A stretch of DNA of 64,000 bases from the NCBI RefSeq assembly GCF_000384655.1, contig NZ_ARQI01000126.1, positions 1-64,000 of the forward strand, given 5' to 3'. The stretch is from Brachyspira innocens ATCC 29796 (lineage in GTDB: Bacteria > Spirochaetota > Brachyspiria > Brachyspirales > Brachyspiraceae). The notes under the pieces were generated by a model, which was given only the letters and a program-made list of their open reading frames with translations, did no database searches and was not told where the DNA came from. Shown here piece after piece: positions 53,101 through 62,442 of the stretch. Within the stretch, counting starts at the first letter, position 1. Every line of letters begins with the position of its first letter. The translations under genes and the position numbers were made by a program.

Positions 53101-53532
53101 ATGAATGAAAATACTATAAAATACAGCTCAGCTGGAAATTTGGTTTCTTTTAATATGGACAAATCATATAAAATATCTAATTTTAATATAGATGAGAGCC
53201 TTCTTTCAAAAGACCAAAAAGAATTATTGGAAGAGATGATAGTTTCAAGTATTAATGAGGCTTCTCATAAAGTAAAAGAATTAAATAAAAAATTAGATGA
53301 AGAAGAAGATAATAGTATAGAAGAAAAACCTAAACATGCTAATCCTTTTAATATGAATTGGGGAGATATGGGTCAAATGTTTAATGATATCAGTAAAATG
53401 ACATCTGTAGAATATAAAGACGGTAAATTAAATATATCTTTAGATTCAATAACACCAGATATGATTTCAAAAATGAATGATATGATGAATAAGATGAATG
53501 ATAAAGACGATGAAAATAATAATAAGGAATAA
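53101..53532 (+). CDS. YbaB/EbfC-like nucleoid-associated protein, variant
   Basis: Its place directly before recR and the segment LVSFNMDKSYKISNF-NIDESLLSKDQKELLEE-MIVSSINEASHKVKEL match YbaB/EbfC, a dimeric DNA-binding protein. The 143-residue protein is unusual in two ways: the long N-terminal helix of YbaB is missing, and a C-terminal extension of about 70 residues (HANPFNMNWGDMGQMFND, MISKMNDMMNKMND) rich in Met, Asn and Asp is added. GGAGTATAAATT precedes the ATG. It is five bases from recR, so both act from one transcript. DNA binding is inferred only. Confidence 0.75.
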   Translation: MNENTIKYSSAGNLVSFNMDKSYKISNFNIDESLLSKDQKELLEEMIVSSINEASHKVKELNKKLDEEEDNSIEEKPKHANPFNMNWGDMGQMFNDISKMTSVEYKDGKLNISLDSITPDMISKMNDMMNKMNDKDDENNNKE

Positions 53533-53537
53533 TCAAT

Positions 53538-54143
53538 TTGAATAATATACAGTCATTGGATAAACTTACTCAAATTATATCAAGGCTTCCGGGAATAGGG
53601 GGCAGAACCGCTATGCGTCTTGCTTTATATTTATTTGACTGCGATGAAGAGTATTTAAAAGAGTTTGCAGATACATTATATACGCTTCATGACAATATAA
53701 AATTATGCAGTAAATGCTATAGTTTGAGTGATAATGATATTTGTTATATATGTTCTAATGATAAAAGAGAGCATAATAAAATATGTGTTGTAGAGACTTA
53801 TCCAGATATGCTTGCAATAGAAAAAACAGAAGAGTATAACGGAGTGTATCATGTATTAGGCGGTCTTATAGCACCTCTTAAAGGTATAGGTATAAGTGAT
53901 ATAAGAATAAAAGAACTTATTGAGAGAGTTAATACTGAAAATATTGATGAAATAATGATAGCTTTCAGTGCCTCATTAGAAGCAGATACCACTGCTGGAT
54001 ATATATTCAAATTATTAAAAGATAATAATTATACAGGCAGAGTGACAAGAATTACTTATGGAATATCTTTATCAAGTGATATAGAAAATGCCGATTCTAG
54101 GTCTTTGGCTAGAAGTATTTTAGACAGAGTGGAAATGAGTTAA
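53538..54143 (+). CDS. recR: Recombination protein RecR
   Basis: Part of RecFOR, which loads RecA onto gapped DNA. The 201-residue protein has the HhH region RLPGIGGRTAMRLALYL near 14-30, a Cys4 zinc finger (CSKCYSLSDNDICYIC, near 57-72), the TOPRIM start VVETYPDMLAIEKT near 83-96 and the Walker B-like EADTTAGYI near 147-155. The start is TTG, with AAGGA ten bases upstream. It follows the YbaB-like gene, as dnaX-ybaB-recR does elsewhere; dnaX is not here. Confidence 0.95.
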   Translation: MNNIQSLDKLTQIISRLPGIGGRTAMRLALYLFDCDEEYLKEFADTLYTLHDNIKLCSKCYSLSDNDICYICSNDKREHNKICVVETYPDMLAIEKTEEYNGVYHVLGGLIAPLKGIGISDIRIKELIERVNTENIDEIMIAFSASLEADTTAGYIFKLLKDNNYTGRVTRITYGISLSSDIENADSRSLARSILDRVEMS

Positions 54144-54155
54144 TAATAATAAAAT

Positions 54156-54402
54156 AGACTTGTTTCAAAAGTACTTGACAAATAATTTTAATAGTTTATT
54201 ATTTTATGCTAATTTATATAATATTAATTATTATATAAATTATATGTTTTATATGTTGTGTAATTTGTTGTTTTAGTATATAAATATGCAGTCCTTTTGC
54301 TTCTTTGGGTCACCAAAAGAAGTGGGGTGCGGGGCAAAGCCCTGCAAATATTTTTAATTAAAAAAATTAATTTTTGACAAATTATAATTGTTTAAGTATA
54401 TA
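54156..54402 (+). repeat. Dispersed GC-core repeat, copy E
   Basis: The gap between recR and psuK begins the element with AGACTTGTTTCAAAA at 54156 and ends with TTTTGACAAATTATAATTG followed by TTTAAGTATATA. The core (about 54287-54350) is the shortest: TGCAGTCC, TTTTGCTTCTTTGGGTCACC, AAAAGAAGTGGGG and the GGGGCAAAGCCC hairpin, lacking the CCGAGTAGGTGCCTAGGCGG module of copy B. Same orientation as copy B. Confidence 0.85.
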
Positions 54403-54420
54403 TTAATATAAGGGCATTGA

Positions 54421-55368
54421 ATGGAAGATTATATATTATCTATTGGCGGGTCAAATATTGATATACAAGGCTTTTCTAAAGGAAGAATACTTTTAAAAGA
54501 ATCAAATCCGGGTAAGATAAATGTATGTGCAGGCGGAGTTGAAAGAAATATTGTTAATAATTTATCAAATATTGGGCTTAAAAATATAAAATTTGTTACT
54601 TCTATTGGCGATGATATTTTCGGAGATATTCTTTTTGATAATATAAAATCACTAGGAATAGATACTTCGTATATTGTAAGAAAAGGAAGCTCTACTTCAT
54701 ATATAGCTATTATGAATAATGATAAAGATATGGAGATAGCCGTATCAGATATGGATTCTCTTGATAAAAATATTGATATCAAATATTTAGAAAGTATTTA
54801 TCAAACAATAGAGAATGCAAAATTAATCACTATAGATGCCGTTATGGGAAGGGATATATTTGAGTATTTAATAAATAATTTTCCTAATAAAAAATTGATA
54901 AGCGATGCGGTATCGATAAAAAAGGCAGAGCATATAAAGGGGCTTGAAAATAATATTTATGCCTTAAAAATCAATTCAAATGAAGCGTCATTTCTGCTTG
55001 ACAGAGATATAAACACTATAGATGAAGGAAAAGAAGCTGTAAAAATATTTCTTGATAGGGGAGTTAAGGAGATATACATAACATTTGGGGCTTTAGGAAT
55101 ATGTTACGGTATAAACAAAGATTATAAAGCGTATCATTTAGAAGCTCCAAAGGTTAATATTGTTAATGCTTCTGGTGCTGGAGATGCTTTTATGGCTGGT
55201 ATTGCTTATTGCCTATTTCATAATTATAGTTTAGATTATAAGGTAAAATTTGCTGCTATTATGTCAATGCTTGCATTAGAGAGTGAATACACTGTTAATG
55301 ATAATATAACTTTGTATACAGTAGAAAAAAGAATAAAAGATATATTTGGTACAAGTATTAATAATTAA
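54421..55368 (+). CDS. psuK: PfkB-family kinase, probable pseudouridine kinase
   Basis: Phosphorylates pseudouridine to the 5'-phosphate, inferred from its pairing with psuG. The 315-residue ribokinase-fold protein has the N-terminal GGSNIDIQGF and GGVERNIVNNLSNIG (residues 8-50) of PfkB proteins, and the C-terminal catalytic signature NASGAGDAFMAGIAYC near 245-260 with the Asp base. AAGGGCATTGA precedes the ATG. psuG starts 23 bases after its stop. Its promoter would lie in or beside the right end of repeat copy E. Confidence 0.88.
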   Translation: MEDYILSIGGSNIDIQGFSKGRILLKESNPGKINVCAGGVERNIVNNLSNIGLKNIKFVTSIGDDIFGDILFDNIKSLGIDTSYIVRKGSSTSYIAIMNNDKDMEIAVSDMDSLDKNIDIKYLESIYQTIENAKLITIDAVMGRDIFEYLINNFPNKKLISDAVSIKKAEHIKGLENNIYALKINSNEASFLLDRDINTIDEGKEAVKIFLDRGVKEIYITFGALGICYGINKDYKAYHLEAPKVNIVNASGAGDAFMAGIAYCLFHNYSLDYKVKFAAIMSMLALESEYTVNDNITLYTVEKRIKDIFGTSINN

Positions 55369-55391
55369 TTATTAAAATAAAGGGGTATTTA

Positions 55392-56318
55392 ATGAATAAT
55401 TTAAATGAATTTTTAGATATTAGTGAAGAGGTAAAAGAGGCATTATATGAAAAGAGGGCAGTTGTTGCATTAGAAAGCACCATAATATCACATGGCATGC
55501 CTTATCCAGAAAATGTTGAAAGTGCTTTGAACTCTGAAAAAAATATACGTGATAATAATGCAGTTCCTGCCACAATAGCAATTATAAAAGGCAAAATAAA
55601 AGTAGGACTGAATAAAGAAGAACTTGAGTATATGGGTTCTAACAGCAGTATAGCAAAATCAAGCAGAAGAGATTTAGCAGCCATGCTAGCCTTAAAAAAA
55701 GATGGGGCCACTACTGTAACAACTACTATGATAGGAGCTTCTCTTGCAGGCATAAATGTTTTTGCCACTGGAGGTATAGGAGGTGTTCATAGATATGCTC
55801 AGGAGACTTTTGATATATCAGCAGATTTACAGGAATTAAGCAAAACAAATGTTGCTGTTGTATGTGCTGGAGCAAAATCTATACTGGATTTGGCACTTAC
55901 TATAGAATATCTTGAAACTTTCGGGGTTCCAGTGCTTGGGTATAAAACAGATAAATTTCCTGCATTTTATACTAGAGACAGCGGTTATAATGTTGATTAT
56001 AAAGTAGATACTGCCAAAGATATAGCTAATATTCTTAATACAAAATGGTCTTTAGGTTTAGAAGGCGGAGTATTGGTATGCAATCCTATACCTGAAGAAT
56101 ATGAAATGGATAAAGATTATATTAATAAAATAATAGATGATACTGTAAAAGAGGCTAAAGATAAAAAAATATCAGGAAAAGATGTAACTCCTTTTATACT
56201 TGCCAAACTTCATAGTGTAACAGAAAATAAAAGTTTGAAAGCTAATAAAGAGTTGGTTTATAATAATTGCAGAACAGCTGCTAATATTGCATATGAGTAT
56301 TCTAATTTGATTAGATAA
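55392..56318 (+). CDS. psuG: Pseudouridine-5'-phosphate glycosidase
   Basis: Splits pseudouridine-5'-phosphate into uracil and ribose-5-phosphate, completing pseudouridine salvage. The 308-residue protein has VALESTIISHGMPYPENVE near 25-43, TTVTTTMIGASLAGINVFATGGIGGVHR near 107-134 with the catalytic Lys region, and VVCAGAKSILDL near 155-166, all hallmarks of PsuG. Length equals the family's. AAAGGGG precedes the ATG. It forms a psuK-psuG operon. No pseudouridine transporter is adjacent. Confidence 0.93.
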   Translation: MNNLNEFLDISEEVKEALYEKRAVVALESTIISHGMPYPENVESALNSEKNIRDNNAVPATIAIIKGKIKVGLNKEELEYMGSNSSIAKSSRRDLAAMLALKKDGATTVTTTMIGASLAGINVFATGGIGGVHRYAQETFDISADLQELSKTNVAVVCAGAKSILDLALTIEYLETFGVPVLGYKTDKFPAFYTRDSGYNVDYKVDTAKDIANILNTKWSLGLEGGVLVCNPIPEEYEMDKDYINKIIDDTVKEAKDKKISGKDVTPFILAKLHSVTENKSLKANKELVYNNCRTAANIAYEYSNLIR

Positions 56319-56330
56319 TTTTATTTCAAA

Positions 56331-56458
56331 ATGCAGTTCTTTTGTTTTACAGTTTTATAATGCTTTAGGTATAATAAGAGAACTGCATATTAAATACCAG
56401 TTATAAATTAGCAGATTTCAAATTATTATAAATCATTACAAAAATAGTTTTTAAACAA
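56331..56458 (-). repeat. Inverted repeat after psuG, possible decayed repeat copy
   Basis: ATGCAGTTCT (56331-56340) pairs with AGAACTGCAT (56379-56388) around a 38-base loop. What follows, TTATAAATTAGCA...AAACAAGT, resembles the arm of copy C in the same orientation, so this may be a worn copy whose core was lost. No T-run follows the stem, so a terminator role is weak. Confidence 0.4.
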
Positions 56459-56463
56459 GTATA

Positions 56464-57393
56464 TTATAAATTTTCTATTTCTTCTATACTTAAGCCTGTA
56501 TTCTCGCTTATAATTTTTATATCTATACCTGCATTTTTGAAACTTTTAGCTATAGATATTTGCTGTTGCCTTTTACCTTGTTCTATGCCTTCTTCTCTAC
56601 CTTCTTCTCTACCTTCTTCTTTAGCTTTCTTTATATCTAACTCAATACTTTTATTGAAAAAATAAGTATCCACTTCACGCTTTTTGTACTTATCCATTAC
56701 TGGACTATCATTAATAAATGTACGGCATTTCTTTTCTACTTCCTCAAATATTGTATTTTCTTTCATTAAAATAGACATATCTTCCCCCTTGAAAAATTTT
56801 ACCCAAGAAATGAATTCTTTATGTATATTATCTAAACTTTCTATTGTAGAAATATTTTTTAAACTGAATTTAGGAAGTTCAATGAAATGCAATTGACAAT
56901 GCTCTGTTAGAATTTTATTATTGTTTAACTCTTTTAATACATAACAGCTATGAATTTTATCTTCATCTGTAAGTATAAAGTTTGTGATATTAATACTTAC
57001 AGTAGGTTTTAATTCATCATAAAAAGAACCTCTATTTAAACTAGAACTATAATTATAGGCCCAATAGTATAAAGCCCTTTTTATAAAATCTTCATTTCCT
57101 CTTGACTGTATTTCTATTAAAACGGTTATACCTGTTTCTGTTGTTGCTTTTATATCTACAATACTTTCTTTTTCATCGTAGTTTTCAGCTATATTAAATG
57201 GGTTTAATATTTCTATTTTATTAAAAGTTTCAAAGTTTAAATCTTTAAATACGGCATTAATAAAATTTAAAGCTATATTTTCATTACCTGTATGCGAAAA
57301 TAAGTAACGTATAAAATAGTCATTAATTCTATTTAAATTATTAACAGTAATAGGTTCATTTAATATCTGTTTTAATTTTTCTAAATCTTTCAT
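56464..57393 (-). CDS. Rpn-family recombination-promoting nuclease (PD-(D/E)XK)
   Basis: A 309-residue protein of the Rpn/PDDEXK_2 type: NDYFIRYLFSHTGNE near 24-38, and the nuclease core with Asp80 in IVDIKATT, Glu94-x-Gln96 in VLIEIQ, then the FIKRALYYWAYNY helix near 103-115. The C-terminus has a short repeat (EEGREEGREEGIEQGKRQQQ) typical of these proteins, encoded by two copies of a 12-base unit, then a helix. Rpn proteins cut DNA and raise recombination in E. coli; they are often linked to mobile DNA. Single gene, no neighbours of that kind. Confidence 0.85.
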   Translation of the reverse strand: MKDLEKLKQILNEPITVNNLNRINDYFIRYLFSHTGNENIALNFINAVFKDLNFETFNKIEILNPFNIAENYDEKESIVDIKATTETGITVLIEIQSRGNEDFIKRALYYWAYNYSSSLNRGSFYDELKPTVSINITNFILTDEDKIHSCYVLKELNNNKILTEHCQLHFIELPKFSLKNISTIESLDNIHKEFISWVKFFKGEDMSILMKENTIFEEVEKKCRTFINDSPVMDKYKKREVDTYFFNKSIELDIKKAKEEGREEGREEGIEQGKRQQQISIAKSFKNAGIDIKIISENTGLSIEEIENL

Positions 57394-57467
57394 AATATTT
57401 ATTATACAAAAAATAATTATAAAAGTAAAGTTTTATAAAACTGTTATTTATATAGTTAATAAAATAA

Positions 57468-57500
57468 AAGGCTGTCATTATTTAATGGCAGCCTTAATTA
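57468..57500 (-). terminator. Terminator after pnp
   Basis: AAGGCTGTCATT pairs with AATGGCAGCCTT around a short loop, with one G-T pair. On the minus strand the stem is followed by TTTTATTTTATT. Confidence 0.85.
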
Positions 57501-57514
57501 TCAATTAAAAATTA

Positions 57515-59665
57515 TTAAAATCTTTTTTTTCTGTCATGTTTATCATGCTTTCTTTCTTTTCTTGCATGCTCTTCTTCTACATAATCGGCAGGTTTTTCAA
57601 GCAAAGCTCTTCTGCTTAAAGAATATTTTCCGCCTTTTATATCTATGATTTTTACTTTTACTTCATCACCTATTTTTAATACCTCTTCAACATTCATAAC
57701 ATGTTTGTATGCTAATTCAGATATATGACAAAGTCCTTCAACTCCCGGAAGTATTTCTATAAAAGCTCCGAAATCTTTAATATCTTTTACAACTCCGTCA
57801 TATACTTCACCAACTTCTGGATCTTTAACATAAGAATTAATAAGTTTTATAGTTTTATCAAGAGTAGGTGTATCAGGGGCAAATATATTAACTATTCCGC
57901 TGTCTTGTATATCTACATCGCTTCCAGTTTCTTCTATTATTGCCTTAATATTTTTTCCTCCAGGTCCTATTAATATTCTTATTTTATCAGGATTAACTTC
58001 CATAGTTTTATATTTAGGAGCAAAATCAGATACTTCACCAGCATTTGATATTGTAGAATCAATTATATCAAGTATAAAATATCTTGCTTTTTTTGCCTGT
58101 TCCAATGCTTCTTTTAATATCTGAGTTGATATTCCAGTAAGTTTAATATCCAATTGGAAAGCTGTTATACCTTTGCGTGTTCCAGCCACTTTAAAGTCCA
58201 TATCACCTAAATGGTCTTCTACACCTTGTATGTCAGTAAGTATTTTATATCCATCTTTGTATGTAGCAAGTCCCATAGCAATACCAGCAACGCTTGCATT
58301 AAGAGGTACACCTGCAGATAATAAAGACATAGTAGAAGCACATATTGTAGCCATAGAAGAAGAACCATTACTTTCTAAAATTTCAGCAACAACTCTAACA
58401 GTATATGGGAATTTTTCTTTGGAAGGAAGTACAGCATTAAATGAACGTTCAGCCAAGTTACCATGACCAATTTCTCTTCTTCCTGGAGCTCCGTAGCGTC
58501 CTACTTCTCCTACAGAGAAAGGAGGGAAATTATAATGAAGCATAAAAGTTTTATTTTCTTTACCGTAAATATCGTCCATTAATTGAGCATCTTTTTCACT
58601 TCCCAATGTAACTATAGATAGACATTGAGTTTGACCGCGTGTGAAAAGAGCAGAACCATGTACTCTAGGTATTAGGTTAATCATAGTACTTATAGGTCTT
58701 ATTTCATCTAAAGCTCTTCCGTCTGGACGCATAGATTTTTCTACTATAGCCTCACGTACTATTTCTTCTTCTATAGTATGACATATGCCTTTAACCTGAG
58801 ATATTAATTTTTCATCTTCAGTTGTAGTTTTTATATACTCTTCTATTTCATTAAAAGCATTATCCATACTTTCATTTCTTTTAGTTTTATCAGGATTATA
58901 GTTGGCAGCTTCTATTTTTGCTCTTCCATATTCAGTAACAGTTTTTACTAAATCAGCATCATATTCAAACAATTCCTGTTCTATTTTCTGAGTACCGCAA
59001 AGAGAAGCCATTTCATTTTGCATATCTATATATTTCTGCATTTCTTTATGAGCCAACTCTATGGCACCAATGAATACTTCTTCAGAAACTTCTTTTGCTT
59101 CTCCTTCTATCATCAAAATAGCATCTTTACTTCCAGCTACAATAATATCTAATTCGCTTGAAGGAAGTTCGCTGTTTTTAGGATTTATTATATATTCTCC
59201 GTTTTTGTATCCTATTCTGACAGCGGCAACTGGTCCTCCAAAAGGTATCCAAGAAATAGTAAGTGCTGCAGATGAAGCTATTAAAGCTAAAGCATCAGTA
59301 GGCATATCAGTATCTACAGACAAGACAGTAGGTATTATTTGTACCTCATTTCTAAAACCTTCAGGAAAAAGAGGTCTTAAAGGTCTGTCTATAATACGTG
59401 ATATAAGTATTTCTTTATCTCTAGGTTTAGCTTCTCTTTTGAAGAAACCGCCTGGTATTTTACCGCCTGCATAATATTTTTCATTATAATTGACTGTTAG
59501 AGGGAAGAAATCAGACTCCAAATTAGGTTCTTTAGCTGCTACAACAGTTGCTAATATAGTAGTATTTCCTAATCGTAAAGTTACAGATCCATGAGCCTGT
59601 TTGGCTAGAAGCCCTGTTTCTAATATTAATTCCTCCCCGCAAAAAACACTCTTAACTGTGACCAT
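57515..59665 (-). CDS. pnp: Polyribonucleotide nucleotidyltransferase (PNPase)
   Basis: Phosphorolytic 3'-5' exoribonuclease of the RNA degradosome. The 716-residue protein has two RNase PH domains (early FFPLTVNYNEKYYAGGKIPGGFFKREA, second half ARPDGR-type MRPDGRALDEIRPIS, GSALFTRGQTQ, FMLHYNFPPFSVGE), a KH domain (RILIGPGGKNIKAII near 567-581) and a C-terminal S1 domain (GEVYDGVVKDIKDFGAFIEI near 622-641). It ends in a short Lys/Arg/His-rich tail. AAAGGAGTAGAAT precedes the ATG. It follows rpsO by 62 bases, the conserved rpsO-pnp order. Confidence 0.96.
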   Translation of the reverse strand: MVTVKSVFCGEELILETGLLAKQAHGSVTLRLGNTTILATVVAAKEPNLESDFFPLTVNYNEKYYAGGKIPGGFFKREAKPRDKEILISRIIDRPLRPLFPEGFRNEVQIIPTVLSVDTDMPTDALALIASSAALTISWIPFGGPVAAVRIGYKNGEYIINPKNSELPSSELDIIVAGSKDAILMIEGEAKEVSEEVFIGAIELAHKEMQKYIDMQNEMASLCGTQKIEQELFEYDADLVKTVTEYGRAKIEAANYNPDKTKRNESMDNAFNEIEEYIKTTTEDEKLISQVKGICHTIEEEIVREAIVEKSMRPDGRALDEIRPISTMINLIPRVHGSALFTRGQTQCLSIVTLGSEKDAQLMDDIYGKENKTFMLHYNFPPFSVGEVGRYGAPGRREIGHGNLAERSFNAVLPSKEKFPYTVRVVAEILESNGSSSMATICASTMSLLSAGVPLNASVAGIAMGLATYKDGYKILTDIQGVEDHLGDMDFKVAGTRKGITAFQLDIKLTGISTQILKEALEQAKKARYFILDIIDSTISNAGEVSDFAPKYKTMEVNPDKIRILIGPGGKNIKAIIEETGSDVDIQDSGIVNIFAPDTPTLDKTIKLINSYVKDPEVGEVYDGVVKDIKDFGAFIEILPGVEGLCHISELAYKHVMNVEEVLKIGDEVKVKIIDIKGGKYSLSRRALLEKPADYVEEEHARKERKHDKHDRKKRF

Positions 59666-59727
59666 ATTCTACTCCTTTATAGTCGAAACACACACCGAGA
59701 GGGGGCATTTAAATTTTTAACTTTAAA

Positions 59728-59997
59728 TTATTTTCTTAATTTTAATCTTTGTATAAGACTTTTATAGGCTTCTATATCAGTTTTTCTTAAATAGTTAAGA
59801 AGTTTTCTTCTTTTAGCAACCATTTTTAATAGACCCATTCTTGAGTGATTATCTTTTGTATGAGTCTGAAAATGACCTTTTAAATAAGTTATACGATTAG
59901 TTAAAAGTGCTACTTGTACTTCTGTAGAACCTGTATCATGTTCGTTTTTACCAAACTCTTTAATTATTTTTGCTTTTTCGTCTGCAGTGATAGACAT
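59728..59997 (-). CDS. rpsO: 30S ribosomal protein S15
   Basis: Early-assembling protein that binds 16S rRNA. The 89-residue protein has [52 protein letters not shown] and the RLKLRK end, all typical of S15. AAAAGGAG stands before the ATG. Its first 34 bases overlap the end of ribF, so it may be coupled to ribF translation. ribF-rpsO-pnp is a frequent gene order. Confidence 0.96.
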   Translation of the reverse strand: MSITADEKAKIIKEFGKNEHDTGSTEVQVALLTNRITYLKGHFQTHTKDNHSRMGLLKMVAKRRKLLNYLRKTDIEAYKSLIQRLKLRK

Positions 59998-60899
59998 TGT
60001 TTTGTTCTCCTTTTGAAATATTTTCTTATCTTTTTTTCATCATTTTCTAATAATTTTTTTACTTCATCTATAGAATTAACTTTTATATTATCTCTTATAT
60101 ATTTGAGCAGCACAACAGTAATCTTTTTGCCATATATCATTTTTGAAAAATCTAATAAATGGCTTTCTACTCTAAGTTCTTTATTAATATTACTAACACC
60201 TATAAAGGTTAGGGCATGATATATTGTATCACCATTACCTATTTTTACAGTGGAGCTATATACACCCATTTTAGGTATAAATATAGTTTTAGGTATTTCC
60301 AAATTGGCAGTAGGGTAGCCTATTTTTCTTCCCAAAGCATTGCCATGAACTACTAAACCGCTCATAGAATACTCTCTGCCAAGCATTCTATTAACACTTG
60401 TCATGTCGCCGTTAGAAAGGGCTTCACGTATATTGGAGCTGGATATCTTATCTCCTTTATAATTGAGAAATTTTATAAAACTTACTCCTATACCGCATTC
60501 TTTGGAATATTTTTTTAAAAATTCACTGTCTCCCATTCTGTCTTTACCGAATGCAAAATCTGCTCCTACAGCAATATGTTTCATGCGGTAATATTCTATA
60601 AGTTTGTTAAAGAACTCTTTAGCCTCCATTGTATAAAATTCTGGTAAAAAGTCAATAACAATTATATAATTAATACCCAGTGCCTTTATAAAACTATTAT
60701 TTTCTTCTGTATTATATATAGATAAGTTTTTCTTTTTAATAACTATTGCTATTGATATTAGGTTATGTTTTTTAGCGTATTCAACAGTGTATTTAATAAG
60801 TTTCTTATGACCTTTATGTACGCTGTCAAATTTACCTATCGTTACAATACTATCTTTTTTTAGGTCTAATTTGGAGAAATCATAGATAATGTGATTCAT
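59964..60899 (-). CDS. ribF: Bifunctional riboflavin kinase / FAD synthetase
   Basis: Makes FMN and FAD. The 311-residue protein has an N-terminal FAD synthetase domain, [14 protein letters not shown] near 22-35 (the GxFDGxHxGH motif, with Ser for Gly), FNKLIEYY and [13 protein letters not shown] near 116-128, [13 protein letters not shown] near 153-165. The C-terminal riboflavin kinase domain follows with [12 protein letters not shown] near 189-200 and MGVYSS near 209-214. Length fits RibF. It overlaps rpsO by 34 bases. The membrane protein gene upstream ends one base before its start. Confidence 0.94.
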   Translation of the reverse strand: MNHIIYDFSKLDLKKDSIVTIGKFDSVHKGHKKLIKYTVEYAKKHNLISIAIVIKKKNLSIYNTEENNSFIKALGINYIIVIDFLPEFYTMEAKEFFNKLIEYYRMKHIAVGADFAFGKDRMGDSEFLKKYSKECGIGVSFIKFLNYKGDKISSSNIREALSNGDMTSVNRMLGREYSMSGLVVHGNALGRKIGYPTANLEIPKTIFIPKMGVYSSTVKIGNGDTIYHALTFIGVSNINKELRVESHLLDFSKMIYGKKITVVLLKYIRDNIKVNSIDEVKKLLENDEKKIRKYFKRRTKQCLSLQTKKQK

Positions 60900-60900
60900 T

Positions 60901-61926
60901 TTAGTATTCTTTTTTTATCCTTAATTTGTATCGGTTTTTTTTATCATTATTGAGTATTCTTTTTAAGATTAATGATATTAGTATAATAAGTACTGATATT
61001 ACAAATAAATATATATTCATAGTCCAGTAATTCATATTACGCACTACAAATTCCAATAGATTATAATGTTCTATAGAGATTGCAAATATTATTTTTATTA
61101 CAGCATATATTACAAAAGCATTTAGTATATTATGATATATATATTGCCTTGAATTTAATGATAATCCAAGTATATAGAAAGAAAAAAACATAACAGCAAA
61201 ATTAACAAATAGAACCAGAATAGCATAAGGAGGTATATCGCTTAAAGTTACAATTTTTAAAAGTGCTGTTATAATAGGAAATACTTCAAATCCGAATATT
61301 ACATCTGCCATAAAATTTGATATATAATTATCTAAAGAATTTCTAGGAAATACAGTAGAAGTTTTTGTTGTTTTAGTTGTTCCTGATATTTCAGTAACTT
61401 CATGCAATGATATTTCTTTTTCTGTAAAATAAATATAATCGCTCAAATATAGCTTCCCTTGCGATGTATTATCTATGAATATAGCATTTTTATATGTATT
61501 ATCTAGTAATTTGTATCCCACTCTTATTAAATAATTATCAACCTTTGTTAAAAACCTTCCATTTTCATCTATGAATAGAGAACTTTTATCATTAAGTTCA
61601 TTTCTTAAATAGTCTATATTTTTATTAAATATAACTGTATAGGCTGGGTATATAGAGGCTACAGCAGCTATAACTATCATAGTGATTACTACAGAAACAT
61701 TTCCGACAAACTTATTTAAAGAACCTATTACTATCATAGCAGAAGTTGCTGCAACTATAGTAATGGCAAAGAAATAATGCTCCATCAAATTTTTTATTAA
61801 ATCGGCATTTATATTTTGATAGATATTATTTGTATCTAAAACCTTAAAAAAGTATATTACAAAATACAGTACAAAAAATATTATGAAAAATAATGCTAAT
61901 GTTATTAAATTTTTTATAATCTTCAT
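60901..61926 (-). CDS. Integral membrane protein, unknown function
   Basis: A 341-residue protein with about seven hydrophobic segments: two N-terminal (7-30, 51-100 as a pair), then an extracytoplasmic-type soluble part of about 110 residues (FNKNIDYLRNELN...NSLDNYI), then four more segments (205-330) and a basic tail. The layout resembles LptF/LptG-like permeases, but no family motif convinces me. It ends one base from ribF, so the two are co-transcribed. Confidence 0.7.
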   Translation of the reverse strand: MKIIKNLITLALFFIIFFVLYFVIYFFKVLDTNNIYQNINADLIKNLMEHYFFAITIVAATSAMIVIGSLNKFVGNVSVVITMIVIAAVASIYPAYTVIFNKNIDYLRNELNDKSSLFIDENGRFLTKVDNYLIRVGYKLLDNTYKNAIFIDNTSQGKLYLSDYIYFTEKEISLHEVTEISGTTKTTKTSTVFPRNSLDNYISNFMADVIFGFEVFPIITALLKIVTLSDIPPYAILVLFVNFAVMFFSFYILGLSLNSRQYIYHNILNAFVIYAVIKIIFAISIEHYNLLEFVVRNMNYWTMNIYLFVISVLIILISLILKRILNNDKKNRYKLRIKKEY

Positions 61927-61975
61927 GTTTAATATATTATACTACAATAAGAAAAATTCAAGTATAAAAATAAAA

Positions 61976-62353
61976 TTAAGCTGATTTAATATCAATTAAT
62001 ATACCAAAATTGTAGAAAGCATCGTTTATATTATTAAAAGATTCTATATAATGAGATAATTCCATTAAATTATAATCATTTTTTACCATTCCGCATATTC
62101 CAGACATAACCAAATCGCCTTTTTTATGAATTAAATCTTTCTTTAAATTGATAAAATATTCCCATATATCCTTTTCTATAAAAAGACATTTTGAAAGATC
62201 CAATATGATATTATTAATATTTTTTATTAGAAACTCTGAGAATAGTTCTTTTAATTGAGGCAAATGTTCATTGTAGATATTATTATACAGCGAAATAATA
62301 ATAACTGAATTATCTTTTAAAGAATAGCTAGTTTCCAATGAAATACTCATCAT
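61976..62353 (-). CDS. STAS-domain protein, anti-sigma-antagonist-like
   Basis: A 125-residue protein that is one STAS domain: VIIISLYNNIYNEHLPQLKELF at the start, INNIILDLSKCLFIEKDIWEYFINLKKDLIHKKGDLVMSG in the middle. At the usual phosphorylation site (DxSxxxxIDSSG), this protein reads SKCLFIEKDIW, with no Ser or Thr at the phospho-position, so control by a SpoIIAB-like kinase is not expected. Another in-frame ATG one codon later is possible. Single gene, context not informative. Confidence 0.75.
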   Translation of the reverse strand: MMSISLETSYSLKDNSVIIISLYNNIYNEHLPQLKELFSEFLIKNINNIILDLSKCLFIEKDIWEYFINLKKDLIHKKGDLVMSGICGMVKNDYNLMELSHYIESFNNINDAFYNFGILIDIKSA

Positions 62354-62442
62354 GGCTATACTTTAACAAATTTTTTATTTTTAGTCAATGAATTTTTTTG
62401 AAATTTCTTTTGTTATAAATTATAAATTTCTAAAATATAAGT

